Part shown: piece by piece, positions 39,001-52,961 of the stretch | Position numbering within the stretch: the first letter of the stretch is position 1 | How the letters are laid out: every line of letters begins with the position of its first letter | Origin: Arenicola marina | Taxonomy: Eukaryota > Annelida > Polychaeta > Arenicolidae | Direction of reading: 5' to 3' | Length of the DNA: 64,000 nt | Assembly (NCBI GenBank): GCA_964019135.1 | Contig: OZ025257.1 | Coordinates: 24,784,352-24,848,351, forward strand | Translations under genes and position numbers: made by a program | The notes under the pieces: model-generated | Told to the model about the DNA's origin: nothing | The model's input: the letters and a program-made list of their open reading frames with translations, nothing else | Databases searched by the model: none

Positions 39001-42000
39001 ATGATATCGGAGGCTTGGCCGGTACGACATGATATCGGAGGCCTGGCCGGTACGACATGATATCGGAGGCCTGGCCGGTACGACATGATATCGGAGGCCT
39101 GGTCCGTACGACATGGTATCTAAGGCCTGGCCGGTACGACATGATATCGGAGGCCTGGTTCGTACGACATGATATCGGAGGCCTGGCCGGTACGACATGA
39201 TATCGGAGGCCTGGCCGGTACGACATGATATCGGTGGCCTGGTCGGTACGACATGATATCGGAGGTCTGGTCCGTACGACATGGTATCTAAGGCCTGGCC
39301 GGTACGACATGATATCGGAGGCCTGGTCCGTACGACATGATATCGGAGGCCTGGCCGGTACGACATGATATCGGAGGCCTGGCCGGTACGACATGATATC
39401 GGAGGCCTGGTCCGTACGACATGATATCGGAGGCCTGGCCGGTACGACATGATATCGGAGGCCTGGTCCGTACGACATGATATCGGAGGCCTGGCGGGTA
39501 CGACATGGTATCGGAGGCCTGGTCCGTACGACATGATATCGGAGGCCTGGCCGGTACGACATGATATCGGAGGCCTGGTCCGTACGACATGGTATCTAAG
39601 GCCTGGCCGGTACGACATGATATCGGAGGCCTGGTCCGTACGACATGATATCGGAGGCCTGGCCGGTACGACATGATATCGGAGGCCTGGCCGGTACGAC
39701 ATGATATCGGAGGCCTGGCCGGTACGACATGATATCGGAGGCCTGGTCCGTACGACATGGTATCTAAGGCCTGGCCGGTACGACATGATATCGGAGGCCT
39801 GGTCCGTACGACATGATATCGGAGGCCTGGCCGGTACGACATGATATCGGAGGCCTGGTCGGTACGACATGATATCGGAGGCCTGGCCGGTGCGACATGA
39901 TATCGGAGGCCTGGCCGGTGCGACATGATATCGGAGGCCTGGCCGGTACGACATGATATCGGAGACCTGGTCCGTACGACATGATATCGGAGGCCTGGCC
40001 GGTGCGACATGATATCGGAGGCCTGGCCGGTGCGACATGATATCGGAGGCCTGGCCGGTGCGACATGATATCGGAGGCCTGGCCGGTGCGACATGATATC
40101 GGAGGCCTGGCCGGTGCGACATGATATCGGAGGCCTGGCCGGTACGACATGATATCGGAGGCCTGGTCCGTACGACATGATATCGGAGGCCTGGCCGGTG
40201 CGACATGATATCGGAGGCCTGGCCGGTGCGACATGATATCGGAGGCCTGGCCGGTGCGACATGATATCGGGGGCCTGGCCGGTACGACATGACATCGGAG
40301 GCCTGGCCGGTACGACATGATATCGGAGGCCTGGTCCGTACGACATGATATCGGAGGTCTGGTCGGTACGACATGATATCGGAGGCCTGGCCGGTGCGAC
40401 ATGATATCGGAGGCCTGGCCGGTACGACATGATATCGGAGGCCTGGCCGGTACGACATGATATCGGAGGCCTGGCCGGTACGACATGATATCGGAGGCCT
40501 GGCCGGTACGACATGATATCGGAGGCCTGGTCCGTACGACATGGTATCTAAGGCCTGGTCCGTACGACATGATACCGGAGGCCTGGCCGGTACGACATGA
40601 TATCGGAGGCCTGGCCGGTACGACATGATATCGGAGGCCTGGTCCGTACGACATGATATCGGAGGTCTGGTCGGTACGACATGATATCGGAGGCCTGGCC
40701 GGTGCGACATGATATCGGAGGCCTGGCCGGTGCGACATGATATCGGAGGCCTGGCCGGTACGACATGATATCGGAGGCCTGGTCCGTACGACATGATATC
40801 GGAGGCCTGGCCGGTGCGACATGATATCGGAGGCCTGGCCGGTGCGACATGATATCGGAGGCCTGGCCGGTGCGACATGATATCGGGGGCCTGGCCGGTA
40901 CGACATGACATCGGAGGCCTGGCCGGTACGACATGATATCGGAGGCCTGGCGGGTACGACATGGTATCTAAGGCCTGGCCGGTACGACATGATATCGGAG
41001 GCCTGGTCCGTACGACATGATATCGGAGGCCTGGCCGGTACGACATGATATCGGAGGCCTGGCCGGTACGACATGATATCGGAGGCCTGGCCGGTACGAC
41101 ATGATATCGGAGGCCTGGTCCGTACGACATGGTATCTAAGGCCTGGCCGGTACGACATGATATCGGAGGCCTGGGCCGTACGATATGATATCGGAGGCCT
41201 GGCCGGTACGACATGATATCGGAGGCCTGGTCGGTACGACATGATATCGGAGGCCTGGCCGGTGCGACATGATATCGGAGGCCTGGCCGGTGCGACATGA
41301 TATCGGAGGCCTGGCCGGTACGACATGATATCGGAGGCCTGGTCCGTACGACATGATATCGGAGGCCTGGCCGGTGCGACATGATATCGGAGGCCTGGCC
41401 GGTGCGACATGATATCGGAGGCTTGGCCGGTGCGACATGATATCGGGGGCCTGGCCGGTACGACATGACATCGGAGGCCTGGCCGGTACGACATGATATC
41501 GGAGGCCTGGTCCGTACGACATGATATCGGAGGTCTGGTCGGTACGACATGATATCGGAGGCCTGGCCGGTGCGACATGATATCGGAGGCCTGGCCGGTA
41601 CGACATGATATCGGAGGCCTGGCCGGTACGACATGATATCGGAGGCCTGGTCCGTACGACATGATATCGGAGGCCTGGCCGGTACGACATGGTATCGGAG
41701 GCCTGGTCCGTACGACATGATATCGGAGGCCTGGCCGGTACGACATGATATCGGAGGCCTGGTCCGTACGACATGGTATCTAAGGCCTGGCCGGTACGAC
41801 ATGATATCGGAGGCCTGGTCCGTACGACATGATATCGGAGGCCTGGTCCGTACGACATGATATCGGAGGCCTGGCCGGTACGACATGGTATCGGAGGCCT
41901 GGTCCGTACGACATGATATCGGAGGCCTGGCCGGTACGACATGATATCGGAGGCCTGGTCCGTACGACATGGTATCTAAGGCCTGGCCGGTACGACATGA

Positions 42001-42140
42001 TATCGGAGGCCTGGTCCGTTCAACATGATATCGGAGGCATGGTCCGTACGACATGATATCGGAGGCTTGGCCGGTACGACATGATATCGGAGGCCTGGCC
42101 GGTACGACATGATATCGGAGGCCTGGCCGGTACGACATGA
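36100..42140. repeat. Satellite B block duplication, 3,304/3,052-bp period
   Basis: Variant order in about 36.1-39.1 kb recurs in about 39.4-42.1 kb. The left part matches at an offset of 3,304 bp (118 units) and the right part at 3,052 bp (109 units), implying a nine-unit difference between copies. A rare GTCCGTTCAACATG unit occurs at about 38,962 and 42,014 as a landmark. The edges are approximate. Confidence 0.8.
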
Positions 42141-43429
42141 TATCGGAGGCCTGGTCCGTACGACATGGTATCTAAGGCCTGGCCGGTACGACATGATATC
42201 GGAGGCCTGGTTCGTACGACATGATATCGGAGGCCTGGCCGGTACGACATGATATCGGAGGCCTGGCCGGTACGACATGATATCGGTGGCCTGGTCGGTA
42301 CGACATGATATCGGAGGTCTGGTCCGTACGACATGGTATCTAAGGCCTGGCCGGTACGACATGATATCGGAGGCCTGGTCCGTACGACATGATATCGGAG
42401 GCCTGGCCGGTACGACATGATATCGGAGGCCTGGCCGGTACGACATGATATCGGAGGCCTGGCCGGTACGACATGATATCGGAGGCCTGGTCCGTACGAC
42501 ATGGTATCTAAGGCCTGGTCCGTACGACATGATACCGGAGGCCTGGCCGGTACGACATGATATCGGAGGCCTGGCCGGTACGACATGATATCGGAGGCCT
42601 GGTCCGTACGACATGATATCGGAGGTCTGGTCGGTACGACATGATATCGGAGGCCTGGCCGGTGCGACATGATATCGGAGGCCTGGCCGGTGCGACATGA
42701 TATCGGAGGCCTGGCCGGTACGACATGATATCGGAGGCCTGGTCCGTACGACATGATATCGGAGGCCTGGCCGGTGCGACATGATATCGGAGGCCTGGCC
42801 GGTGCGACATGATATCGGAGGCCTGGCCGGTGCGACATGATATCGGGGGCCTGGCCGGTACGACATGACATCGGAGGCCTGGCCGGTACGACATGATATC
42901 GGAGGCCTGGTCCGTACGACATGATATCGGAGGTCTGGTTGGTACGACATGATATCGGAGGCCTGGCCGGTGCGACATGATATCGGAGGCCTGGCCGGTA
43001 CGACATGATATCGGAGGCCTGGCCGGTACGACATGATATCGGAGGCCTGGTCCGTACGACATGATATCGGAGGCCTGGCGGGTACGACATGGTATCGGAG
43101 GCCTGGTCCGTACGACATGATATCGGAGGCCTGGCCGGTACGACATGATATCGGAGGCCTGGTCCGCACGACATGGTATCTAAGGCCTGGCCGGTACGAC
43201 ATGATATCGGAGGCCTGGTCCGTACGACATGATATCGGAGGCCTGGCCGGTACGACATGATATCGGAGGCCTGGCCGGTACGACATGATATCGGAGGCCT
43301 GGCCGGTACGACATGATATCGGAGGCCTGGTCCGTACGACATGGTATCTAAGGCCTGGCCGGTACGACATGATATCGGAGGCCTAGTCCGTACGACATGA
43401 TATCGGAGGCCTGGCCGGTACGACATGAT

Positions 43430-46400
43430 ATCGGAGGCCTGGTCCGTACGGCATGGTATCTAAGGCCTGGCCGGTACGACATGATATCGGAGGCCTGGCC
43501 GGTACGACATGATATCGGAGGCCTGGTCGGTACGACATGATATCGGAGGCCTGGCCGGTACGACATGATATCGGAGGCCTGGCCGGTACGACATGATATC
43601 GGAGGCCTGGTCGGTACGACGTGATATCGGAGGCCTGGCCGGTACGACATGATATCGGAGGCCTGGCCGGTACGACATGATATCGGAGGCCTGGCCGGTA
43701 CGACATGATATCGGAGGCCTGGCCGGTACGACATGATATCGGAGGTTGGTACGACGTGATATCGGAGGTCTGGCCGGTACGATATGATATCGGAGGCCTG
43801 GCCGGTACGACATGATATCGGAGGCCTGGCCGGTACGACATGATATCGGAGGCCTGGCCGGTACGACATGGTATCGGAGGTCTGGCCGGTACGACATGAT
43901 ATCGGAGGCCTGGCCGGTACGACATGATATCGGAGGTCTGGTCCGTACGACATGGTATCTAAGGCCTGGCCGGTACGACATGATATCGGAGGCCTGGTCC
44001 GTACGACATGATATCGGAGGCCTGGCCGGTACGACATGATATCGGAGGCCTGGCCGGTACGACATGATATCGGAGGCCTGGCCGGTACGACATGATATCG
44101 GAGGCCTGGTCCGTACGACATGGTATCTAAGGCCTGGTCCGTACGACATGATACCGGAGGCCTGGCCGGTACGACATGATATCGGAGGCCTGGTCGGTAC
44201 GACATGATATCGGAGGCCTGGTCCGTACGACATGATATCGGAGGTCTGGTCGGTACGACATGATATCGGAGGCCTGGCCGGTGCGACATGATATCGGAGG
44301 CCTGGCCGGTGCGACATGATATCGGAGGCCTGGCCGGCACGACATGATATCGGAGGCCTGGTCCGTACGACATGATATCGGAGGCCTGGCCGGTGCGACA
44401 TGATATCGGAGGCCTGGCCGGTGCGACATGATATCGGAGGCCTGGCCGGTGCGACATGATATCGGGGGCCTGGCCGGTACGACATGACATCGGAGGCCTG
44501 GCCGGTACGACATGATATCGGAGGCCTGGTCCGTACGACATGATATCGGAGGTCTGGTCGGTACGACATGATATCGGAGGCCTGGCCGGTGCGACATGAT
44601 ATCGGAGGCCTGGCCGGTACGACATGATATCGGAGGCCTGGCCGGTACGGCATGATATCGGAGGCCTGGTCCGTACGACATGATATCGGAGGCCTGGCGG
44701 GTACGACATGGTATCGGAGGCCTGGTCCGTACGACATGATATCGGAGGCCTGGCCGGTACGACATGATATCGGAGGCCTGGTCCGTACGACATGGTATCT
44801 AAGGCCTGGCCGGTACGACATGATATCGGAGGCCTGGTCCGTACGACATGATATCGGAGGCCTGGCCGGTACGACATGATATCGGAGGCCTGGCCGGTAC
44901 GACATGATATCGGAGGCCTGGCCGGTACGACATGATATCGGAGGCCTGGTCCGTACGACATGGTATCTAAGGCCTGGGCGGTACGACATGATATCGGAGG
45001 CCTGGTCCGTACGACATGATATCGGAGGCCTGGCCGGTACGACATCATATCGGAGGCCTGGTCCGTACGGCATGGTATCTAAGGCCTGGCCGGTACGACA
45101 TGATATCGGAGGCCTGGCCGGTACGACATGATATCGGAGGCCTGGTCGGTACGACATGATATCGGAGGCCTGGTCCGTACGACATGATATCGGAGGTCTG
45201 GTTGGTACGACATGATATCGGAGGCCTGGCCGGTACGACATGATATCGGAGGCCTGGCCGGTACGACATGATATCGGAGGCCTGGTCCGTACGACATGAT
45301 ATCGGAGGCCTGGCGGGTACGACATGGTATCGGAGGCCTGGTCCGTACGACATGATATCGGAGGCCTGGCCGGTACGATATGATATCGGAGGCCTGGTCC
45401 GTACGACATGGTATCTAAGGCCTGGCCGGTACGACATGATATCGGAGGCCTGGTCCATACGACATGATATCGGAGGCCTGGCCGGTACGACATGATATCG
45501 GAGGCCTGGCCGGTACGACATGATATCGGAGGCCTGGCCGGTACGACATGATATCGGAGGCCTGGTCCGTACGACATGGTATCTAAGGCCTGGCCGGTAC
45601 GACATGATATCGGAGGCCTGGTCCGTACGACATGATATCGGAGGCCTGGCCGGTACGACATGATATCGGAGGCCTGGTCCGTACGGCATGGTATCTAAGG
45701 CCTGGCCGGTACGACATGATATCGGAGGCCTGGTCCGTACGACATGATATCGGAGGCCTGGCCGGTACGACATGATATCGGAGGCCTGGTCCGTACGGCA
45801 TGGTATCTAAGGCCTGGCCGGTACGACATGATATCGGAGGCCTGGCCGGTACGACATGATATCGGAGGCCTGGTCGGTACGACATGATATCGGAGGCCTG
45901 GCCGGTACGACATGATATCGGAGGCCTGGCCGGTACGACATGATATCGGAGGCCTGGCCGGTACGACATGATATCGGAGGCCTGGCCGGTACGACATGAT
46001 ATCGGAGGTTGGTACGACGTGATATCGGAGGTCTGGCCGGTACGATATGATATCGGAGGCCTGGCCGGTACGACATGATATCGGAGGCCTGGCCGGTACG
46101 ACATGATATCGGAGGCCTGGCCGGTACGACATGGTATCGGAGGTCTGGCCGGTACGACATGATATCGGAGGCCTGGCCGGTACGACATGATATCGGAGGT
46201 CTGGTCCGTACGACATGGTATCTAAGGCCTGGCCGGTACGACATGATATCGGAGGCCTGGTCCGTACGACATGATATCGGAGGCCTGGCCGGTACGACAT
46301 GATATCGGAGGCCTGGCCGGTACGACATGATATCGGAGGCCTGGCCGGTACGACATGATATCGGAGGCCTGGTCCGTACGACATGGTATCTAAGGCCTGG

Positions 46401-47950
46401 TCCGTACGACATGATACCGGAGGCCTGGCCGGTACGACATGATATCGGAGGCCTGGTCGGTACGACATGATATCGGAGGCCTGGTCCGTACGACATGATA
46501 TCGGAGGTCTGGTCGGTACGACATGATATCGGAGGCCTGGCCGGTGCGACATGATATCGGAGGCCTGGCCGGTGCGACATGATATCGGAGGCCTGGCCGG
46601 TACGACATGATATCGGAGGCCTGGTCCGTACGACATGATATCGGAGGCCTGGCCGGTGCGACATGATATCGGAGGCCTGGCCGGTGCGACATGATATCGG
46701 AGGCCTGGCCGGTGCGACATGATATCGGGGGCCTGGCCGGTACGACATGACATCGGAGGCCTGGCCGGTACGACATGATATCGGAGGCCTGGTCCGTACG
46801 ACATGATATCGGAGGTCTGGTCGGTACGACATGATATCGGAGGCCTGGCCGGTGCGACATGATATCGGAGGCCTGGCCGGTACGACATGATATCGGAGGC
46901 CTGGCCGGTACGGCATGATATCGGAGGCCTGGTCCGTACGACATGATATCGGAGGCCTGGCGGGTACGACATGGTATCGGAGGCCTGGTCCGTACGACAT
47001 GATATCGGAGGCCTGGCCGGTACGACATGATATCGGAGGCCTGGTCCGTACGACATGGTATCTAAGGCCTGGCCGGTACGACATGATATCGGAGGCCTGG
47101 TCCGTACGACATGATATCGGAGGCCTGGCCGGTACGACATGATATCGGAGGCCTGGCCGGTACGACATGATATCGGAGGCCTGGCCGGTACGACATGATA
47201 TCGGAGGCCTGGTCCGTACGACATGGTATCTAAGGCCTGGGCGGTACGACATGATATCGGAGGCCTGGTCCGTACGACATGATATCGGAGGCCTGGCCGG
47301 TACGACATGATATCGGAGGCCTGGTCCGTACGGCATGGTATCTAAGGCCTGGCCGGTACGACATGATATCGGAGGCCTGGCCGGTACGACATGATATCGG
47401 AGGCCTGGTCGGTACGACATCATATCGGAGGCCTGGCCGGTACGACATGATATCGGAGGCCTGGCCGGTACGACATGATATCGGAGGCCTGGTCGGTACG
47501 ACATGATATCGCAGGCCTGGCCGGTACGACATGATATCGGAGGCCTGGCCGGTACGACATGATATCGGAGGCCTGGCCGGTACGACATGATATCGGAGGC
47601 CTGGCCGGTACGACATGATATCGGAGGTTGGTACGACGTGATATCGGAGGTCTGGCCGGTACGATATGATATCGGAGGCCTGGCCGGTACGACATGATAT
47701 CGGAGGCCTGGCCGGTACGACATGATATCGGAGGCCTGGCCGGTACGACATGGTATCGGAGGTCTGGCCGGTACGACATGATATCGGAGGCCTGGCCGGT
47801 ACGACATGATATCGGAGGTCGGTACGACGTGATATCGGAGGTCTGGCCGGTACGACATGATATCGGAGGCCTGGCCGGTACGACATGATATCGGAGGTCG
47901 GTACGACGTGATATCGGAGGTCTGGCCGGTACGACATGATATCGGAGGCC
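43430..47950. repeat. Satellite B block duplication, 2,263-bp period
   Basis: Two adjacent blocks repeat variant order at an offset of 2,263 bp, equal to 80 x 28 + 23. The single 23-bp unit at about 43,745 in the first block corresponds to that at about 46,008 in the second. The rare GTCCGTACGGCATGG unit marks block edges near 43,442, 45,061, 45,676, 45,788 and 47,326. The edges are approximate. Confidence 0.8.
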
Positions 47951-50900
47951 TGGCCGGTACGACATGATATCGGAGGCCTGGCCGGTACGACATGGTATCG
48001 GAGGCCTGGCCGGTACGACATGGTATCGGAGGCCTGGCCGGTACGACACGATATCGGAGGCCTGGCCGGTATGACATGATATCGGAGGCCTGGCCGGTAC
48101 GACATGGTATCGGAGGCCTGGCCGGTACGACATGGTATCGGAGGCCTGGCCGGTACGACATGGTATCGGAGGCCTGGCCGGCACGACATGGTATCGGAGG
48201 CCTTGCCGGTACCACATGGTATCGGAGGCCTGGCCGGTACGACATGATATCGGAGGCCTGGCCGGTACGACATGGTATCGGAGGCCTGGTTGGTACGACA
48301 TGATATCGGAGGCCTGGTTAGTACGACATGATATCGGAGGCCTGGCCGGTACGACATGATATCGGAGGCCTGGTCGGTACGACATGATATCGGAGGCCTG
48401 GCCGGTACGACATGATATCGGAGGCCTGGTCCGTACGACATGATATCGGAGGCCTGGCCGGTACGACATGGTATCGGAGGCCTGGTCCGTACGACATGAT
48501 ATCGGAGGCCTGGCCGGTACGACATGATATCGGAGGCCTGGTCCGTACGACATGGTATCTAAGGCCTGGCCGGTACGACATGATATCGGAGGCCTGGTCC
48601 GTACGACATGATATCGGAGGCCTGGCCGGTACGACATGATATCGGAGGCCTGGCCGGTACGACATGATATCGGAGGCCTGGTCGGTACGACATGATATCG
48701 GAGGTCTGGTCCGTACGACATGGTATCTAAGGCCTGGCCGGTACGACATGATATCGGAGGCCTGGTCCGTACGACATGATATCGGAGGCCTGGCTGGTAC
48801 GACATGATATCGGAGGCCTGGCCGGTACGACATGATATCGGAGGCCTGGCCGGTACGACATGATATCGGAGGCCTGGTCCGTACGACATGGTATCTAAGG
48901 CCTGGTCCGTACGACATGATACCGGAGGCCTGGCCGATACGACATGATATCGGAGGCCTGGCCGGTACGACATGATATCGGAGGCCTGGTCCGTACGACA
49001 TGATATCGGAGGTCTGGTCGGTACGACATGATATCGGAGGCCTGGCCGGTGCGACATGATATCGGAGGCCTGGCCGGTGCGACATGATATCGGAGGCCTG
49101 GCCGGTACGACATGATATCGGAGGCATGGTCTGTACGACATGATATCGGAGGCCTGGCCGGTGCGACATGATATCGGAGGCCTGGCCGGTGCGACATGAT
49201 ATCGGAGGCCTGGCCGGTGCGACATGATATCGGCGGCCTGGCCGGTACGACATGACATCGGAGGCCTGGCCGGTACGACATGATATCGGAGGCCTGGTCC
49301 CTACGACATGATATCGGAGGTCTGGTCGGTACGACATGATATCGGAGGCCTGGCCGGTGCGACATGATATCGGAGGCCTGGCCGGTACGACATGATATCG
49401 GAGGCCTGGCCGGTACGACATGATATCGGAGGCCTGGTCCGTACGACATGATATCGGAGGCCTGGCCGGTACGACATGGTATCGGAGGCCTGGTCCGTAC
49501 GACATGATATCGGAGGCCTGGCCGGTACGACATGATATCGGAGGCCTGGTCCGTACCACATGGTATCTAAGGCCTGGCCGGTACGACATGATATCGGAGG
49601 CCTGGTCCGTACGACATGATATCGGAGGCCTGGTCCGTACGACATGATATCGGAGGCTTGGCCGGTACGACATGATATCGGAGGCCTGGCCGGTACGACA
49701 TGATATCGGAGGCCTGGCCGGTACGACATGATATCGGAGGCCTGGCCGGTACGACATGATATCGGAGGCCTGGTCCGTACGACATGGTATCTAAGGCCTG
49801 GCCGGTACGACATGATATCGGAGGCCTGGTCCGTACGACATGATATCGGAGGCCTGGCCGGTACGACATGATATCGGAGGCCTGGTCCGTACGACATGGT
49901 ATCTAAGGCCTGGCCGGTACGACATGATATCGGAGGCCTGGTCCGTACGACATGATATCGGAGGCATGGTCCGTACGACATGATATCGGAGGCTTGGCCG
50001 GTACGACATGATATCGGAGGCCTGGCCGGTACGACATGATATCGGAGGCCTGGCCGGTACGACATGATGTCGGAGGCCTGGCCGGTACGACATGATATCG
50101 GAGGCCCGGCCGGTACGATAATGATATCGAACGCCTGGCCGGTACGACATGATATCGGAGGCCTGGCCGGTACGACATGATATCGGAGGCCTGGTCCGTA
50201 CGACATGATATCGGAGGCCTGGCCGGTACGACATGATATCGGAGGCCTGGCCGGTACGACATGATATCGGAGGCCTGGTCGGTACGACATGATATCGGAG
50301 GCCTGGCCGGTACGACATGATATCGGAGGCCTGGCCGGTACGACATGATATCGGAGGCCTGGCCGGTACGACATGATATCGGAGGCCTGGCCGGTACGAC
50401 ATGATATCGGAGGTTGGTACGACGTGATATCGGAGGTCTGGCCGGTACGATATGATATCGGAGGCCTGGCCGGTACGACATGATATCGGAGGCCTGGCCG
50501 GTACGACATGATATCGGAGGCCTGGCCGGTACGACATGGTATCGGAGGTCTGGCCGGTACGACATGATATCGGAGGCCTGGCCGGTACGACATGATATCG
50601 GAGGTCGGTACGACGTGATATCGGAGGTCTGGCCGGTACGACATGATATCGGAGGCCTGGCCGGTACGACATGATATCGGAGGTCGGTACGACGTGATAT
50701 CAGAGGTCTGGCCGGTACGACATGATATCGGAGGCCTGGCCGGTACGACATGATATCGGAGGCCTGGCCGGTACGACATGGTATCGGAGGCCTGGCCGGT
50801 ACGACATGGTATCGGAGGCCTGGCCGGTACGACATGATATCGGAGGCCTGGCCGGTACGACATGGTATCGGAGGCCTGGCCGGTACGACATGGTATCGGA

Positions 50901-51717
50901 GGCCTGGCCGGTACGACATGGTATCGGAGGCCTGGCCGGTACGACATGGTATCGGAGGCCTGGCCGGTACCACATGGTATCGGAGGCCTGGCCGGTACGA
51001 CATGATATCGGAGGCCTGGCCGGTACGACATGGTATCGGAGGCCTGGTTGGTACGACATGATATCGGAGGCCTGGTTGGTACGACATGATATCGGAGGCC
51101 TGGCCGGTACGACATGATATCGGAGGCCTGGCCGGTACGACATGATATCGGAGGCCTGGCCGGTACGACATGGTATCGGAGGCCTGGTTGGTACGACATG
51201 ATATCGGAGGCCTGGTTGGTACGACATGATATCGGAGGCCTGGCCGGTACGACATGATATCGGAGGCCTGGATGGTACGACATGATATCGGAGGCCTGGC
51301 CGGTACGACATGATATCGGAGGCCTGGCCGGTACGACATGATACCGGAGGGCTGGCCGGTACGACATGATATCGGAGGCCTGGCCGGTGCGACATGATAT
51401 CGGAGGCCTGGCCGGTACGACATGATATCGGAGGCCTGGCCGGTACGACATGGTATCGGAGACCTGGCCGGTACGACATGGTATCGGAGGCCTGGCCGGT
51501 ACGACATGGTATCGGAGGCCTGGCCGGTACGACATGGTATCGGAGGCCTGGCCGGTACGACATGATATCGGAGGCCTGGCCGGTACGACATGATATCGGA
51601 GGTCGGTACGACGTGATATCGGAGGTCTGGCCGGTACGACATGATATCGGAGGCCTGGTCGGTACGACATGATATCGGAGGCCTGGCCGGTACGACATGA
51701 TATCGGAGGCCTGGCCG

Positions 51718-52070
51718 TGGTTGGATGGCAAATGGGGACGGTAGGGAGGAGGGGCAGCGCGGGAGGGGGGAGGTGGATAGGTGGCTGGGGCACGTGTACA
51801 TAGGCACACGTAACCCGACTCCTCCCCTCCACCCCGTCCCTCACCCCTGTATCATTACACAGCCAGCAGTACAACCCACGCTAACCCCACCCCTCCCCCT
51901 CCCCCCCATACCTCTCCTCCCCCCCCCTCTAACGTGACATAACCAGGAGTCCAGCGCTTCCTCCCCCCGTCCCCCCACCCCGCTGTATCACCACACAGCC
52001 AGGAGTTCAGCCCTTCTTCCACCTTCACCCCCGTCCCCCACCCGCCAGGAGTTGAGCCCACGCTTCCCTG
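51718..52070. repeat. GC-rich block with degenerate minisatellite
   Basis: The first 70 bp are G-rich and the remainder C-rich on the plus strand. Related words GCCAGCAGTACAACCC (51,862), ACCAGGAGTCCAGCG (51,942), GCCAGGAGTTCAGCCC (51,998) and GCCAGGAGTTGAGCCC (52,044) recur at intervals of about 80, 56 and 46 bp, which indicates a decayed tandem repeat. It borders the right edge of satellite B. Confidence 0.65.
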
Positions 52071-52961
52071 GAATAATCAAAGACGGACTAAGGGTCCCGG
52101 CAAGGTCATCAAGTCACGTGTCATTCCATGACGTAAGCCTTTTATGGGCAATTTCAACTAATAGCGAGCTCTAGCGAGCTATTATGGTAACGTATACGAA
52201 GAGAAAAATAAATAAATAAATAAATAAATAAATAAATATTTTTTTTTTGGCTTGCCATACATTGCCATACTATGCGATTCAAAAAACGTCGGCCGCGCGT
52301 TATGGCCGAGAATGAAGGCGATAATAGGAGCCATTTCAGAAAGTTCCAGACTATATAACAGACTATACGCCTAAAATTATAATTTTATTGCTTTATTTGT
52401 CTGAATATTGAAGGATTATGATTATGAAAACTATAAAACATTGATTACATTTTTATTCACCATTTCTCCCGGCTACTAGCGGAACGCCCTCTGTTGGGAC
52501 ATTGATGCTAACATCCGGCAAATGCGAACCCTGGCGAACGCGTTCGAAGCTCGACTCAAAGTTTTGTTTGTTTTTGCTGTTTGGCATAGATCTAAGTGAT
52601 AAGAAATTTAGACAAGGTGTGTATTATTTTTGAAAGTCATCTGTTTATTTCAACTGATTGCTATGACAGTTTTCATGAATATTTCAGCCCCTGGTTGTCA
52701 ATTCTTTAAGTCAGATAAGTGACCAAGTCGAGTGTCGTCTTCGCGTCGGTCTGTCAAACTGTCGTGTCACTGTCAACCCTGGTCAAATTAGACAAATAAC
52801 TGACTCAGTCGTTGATTTGTTGACGTCTACTTGTCAGTACGTTTTGTTGAGATTGAAGGTTGGTATTTTGATATAAAACCATCTAACTTGACAGCTTTGG
52901 CTAATTTTGATCTTGAACTAAAGTTTTAGTCCAAGCTAAAACAAGTCAGATAGTCATCGAT
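52071..52961. other. Low-copy DNA, no gene recognised
   Basis: The stretch is AT-rich, with a GC-richer patch at about 52,460-52,560. It contains the AAAT microsatellite annotated separately. I see no coding region or RNA gene. Confidence 0.5.
52205..52248. repeat. (AAAT)n microsatellite plus poly-T
   Basis: Eight or so tandem AAAT units are followed directly by a run of about ten T. The arrangement can fold back on itself. Confidence 0.95.

Larger units (their letters stand above)
21731..51717. repeat. Satellite B: 28-bp tandem array (about 30 kb)
   Basis: About 1,070 head-to-tail copies of a 28-bp unit that begins CATGATATCGGAGGCC and ends TGGCCGGTACGA. The unit is a chain of restriction palindromes: GATATC, AGGCCT, GGCC, CCGG, GTAC. 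Main variants are TGGTCCGTACGA and TGGCCGGTGCGA ends and units starting CATGGTATCTAAGG. A minor class of 23-bp units lacks 5 bp. The minus-strand unit has an ATG and no stop in any frame, so frames of up to 4,307 codons (22,327-35,250) arise from the repeat. The CTAAGG variant brings TAG into the other two frames. The left junction is identical to that of the second array at 61,819; the right junction (about 51,717) passes abruptly into GC-rich DNA. Confidence 0.98.
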
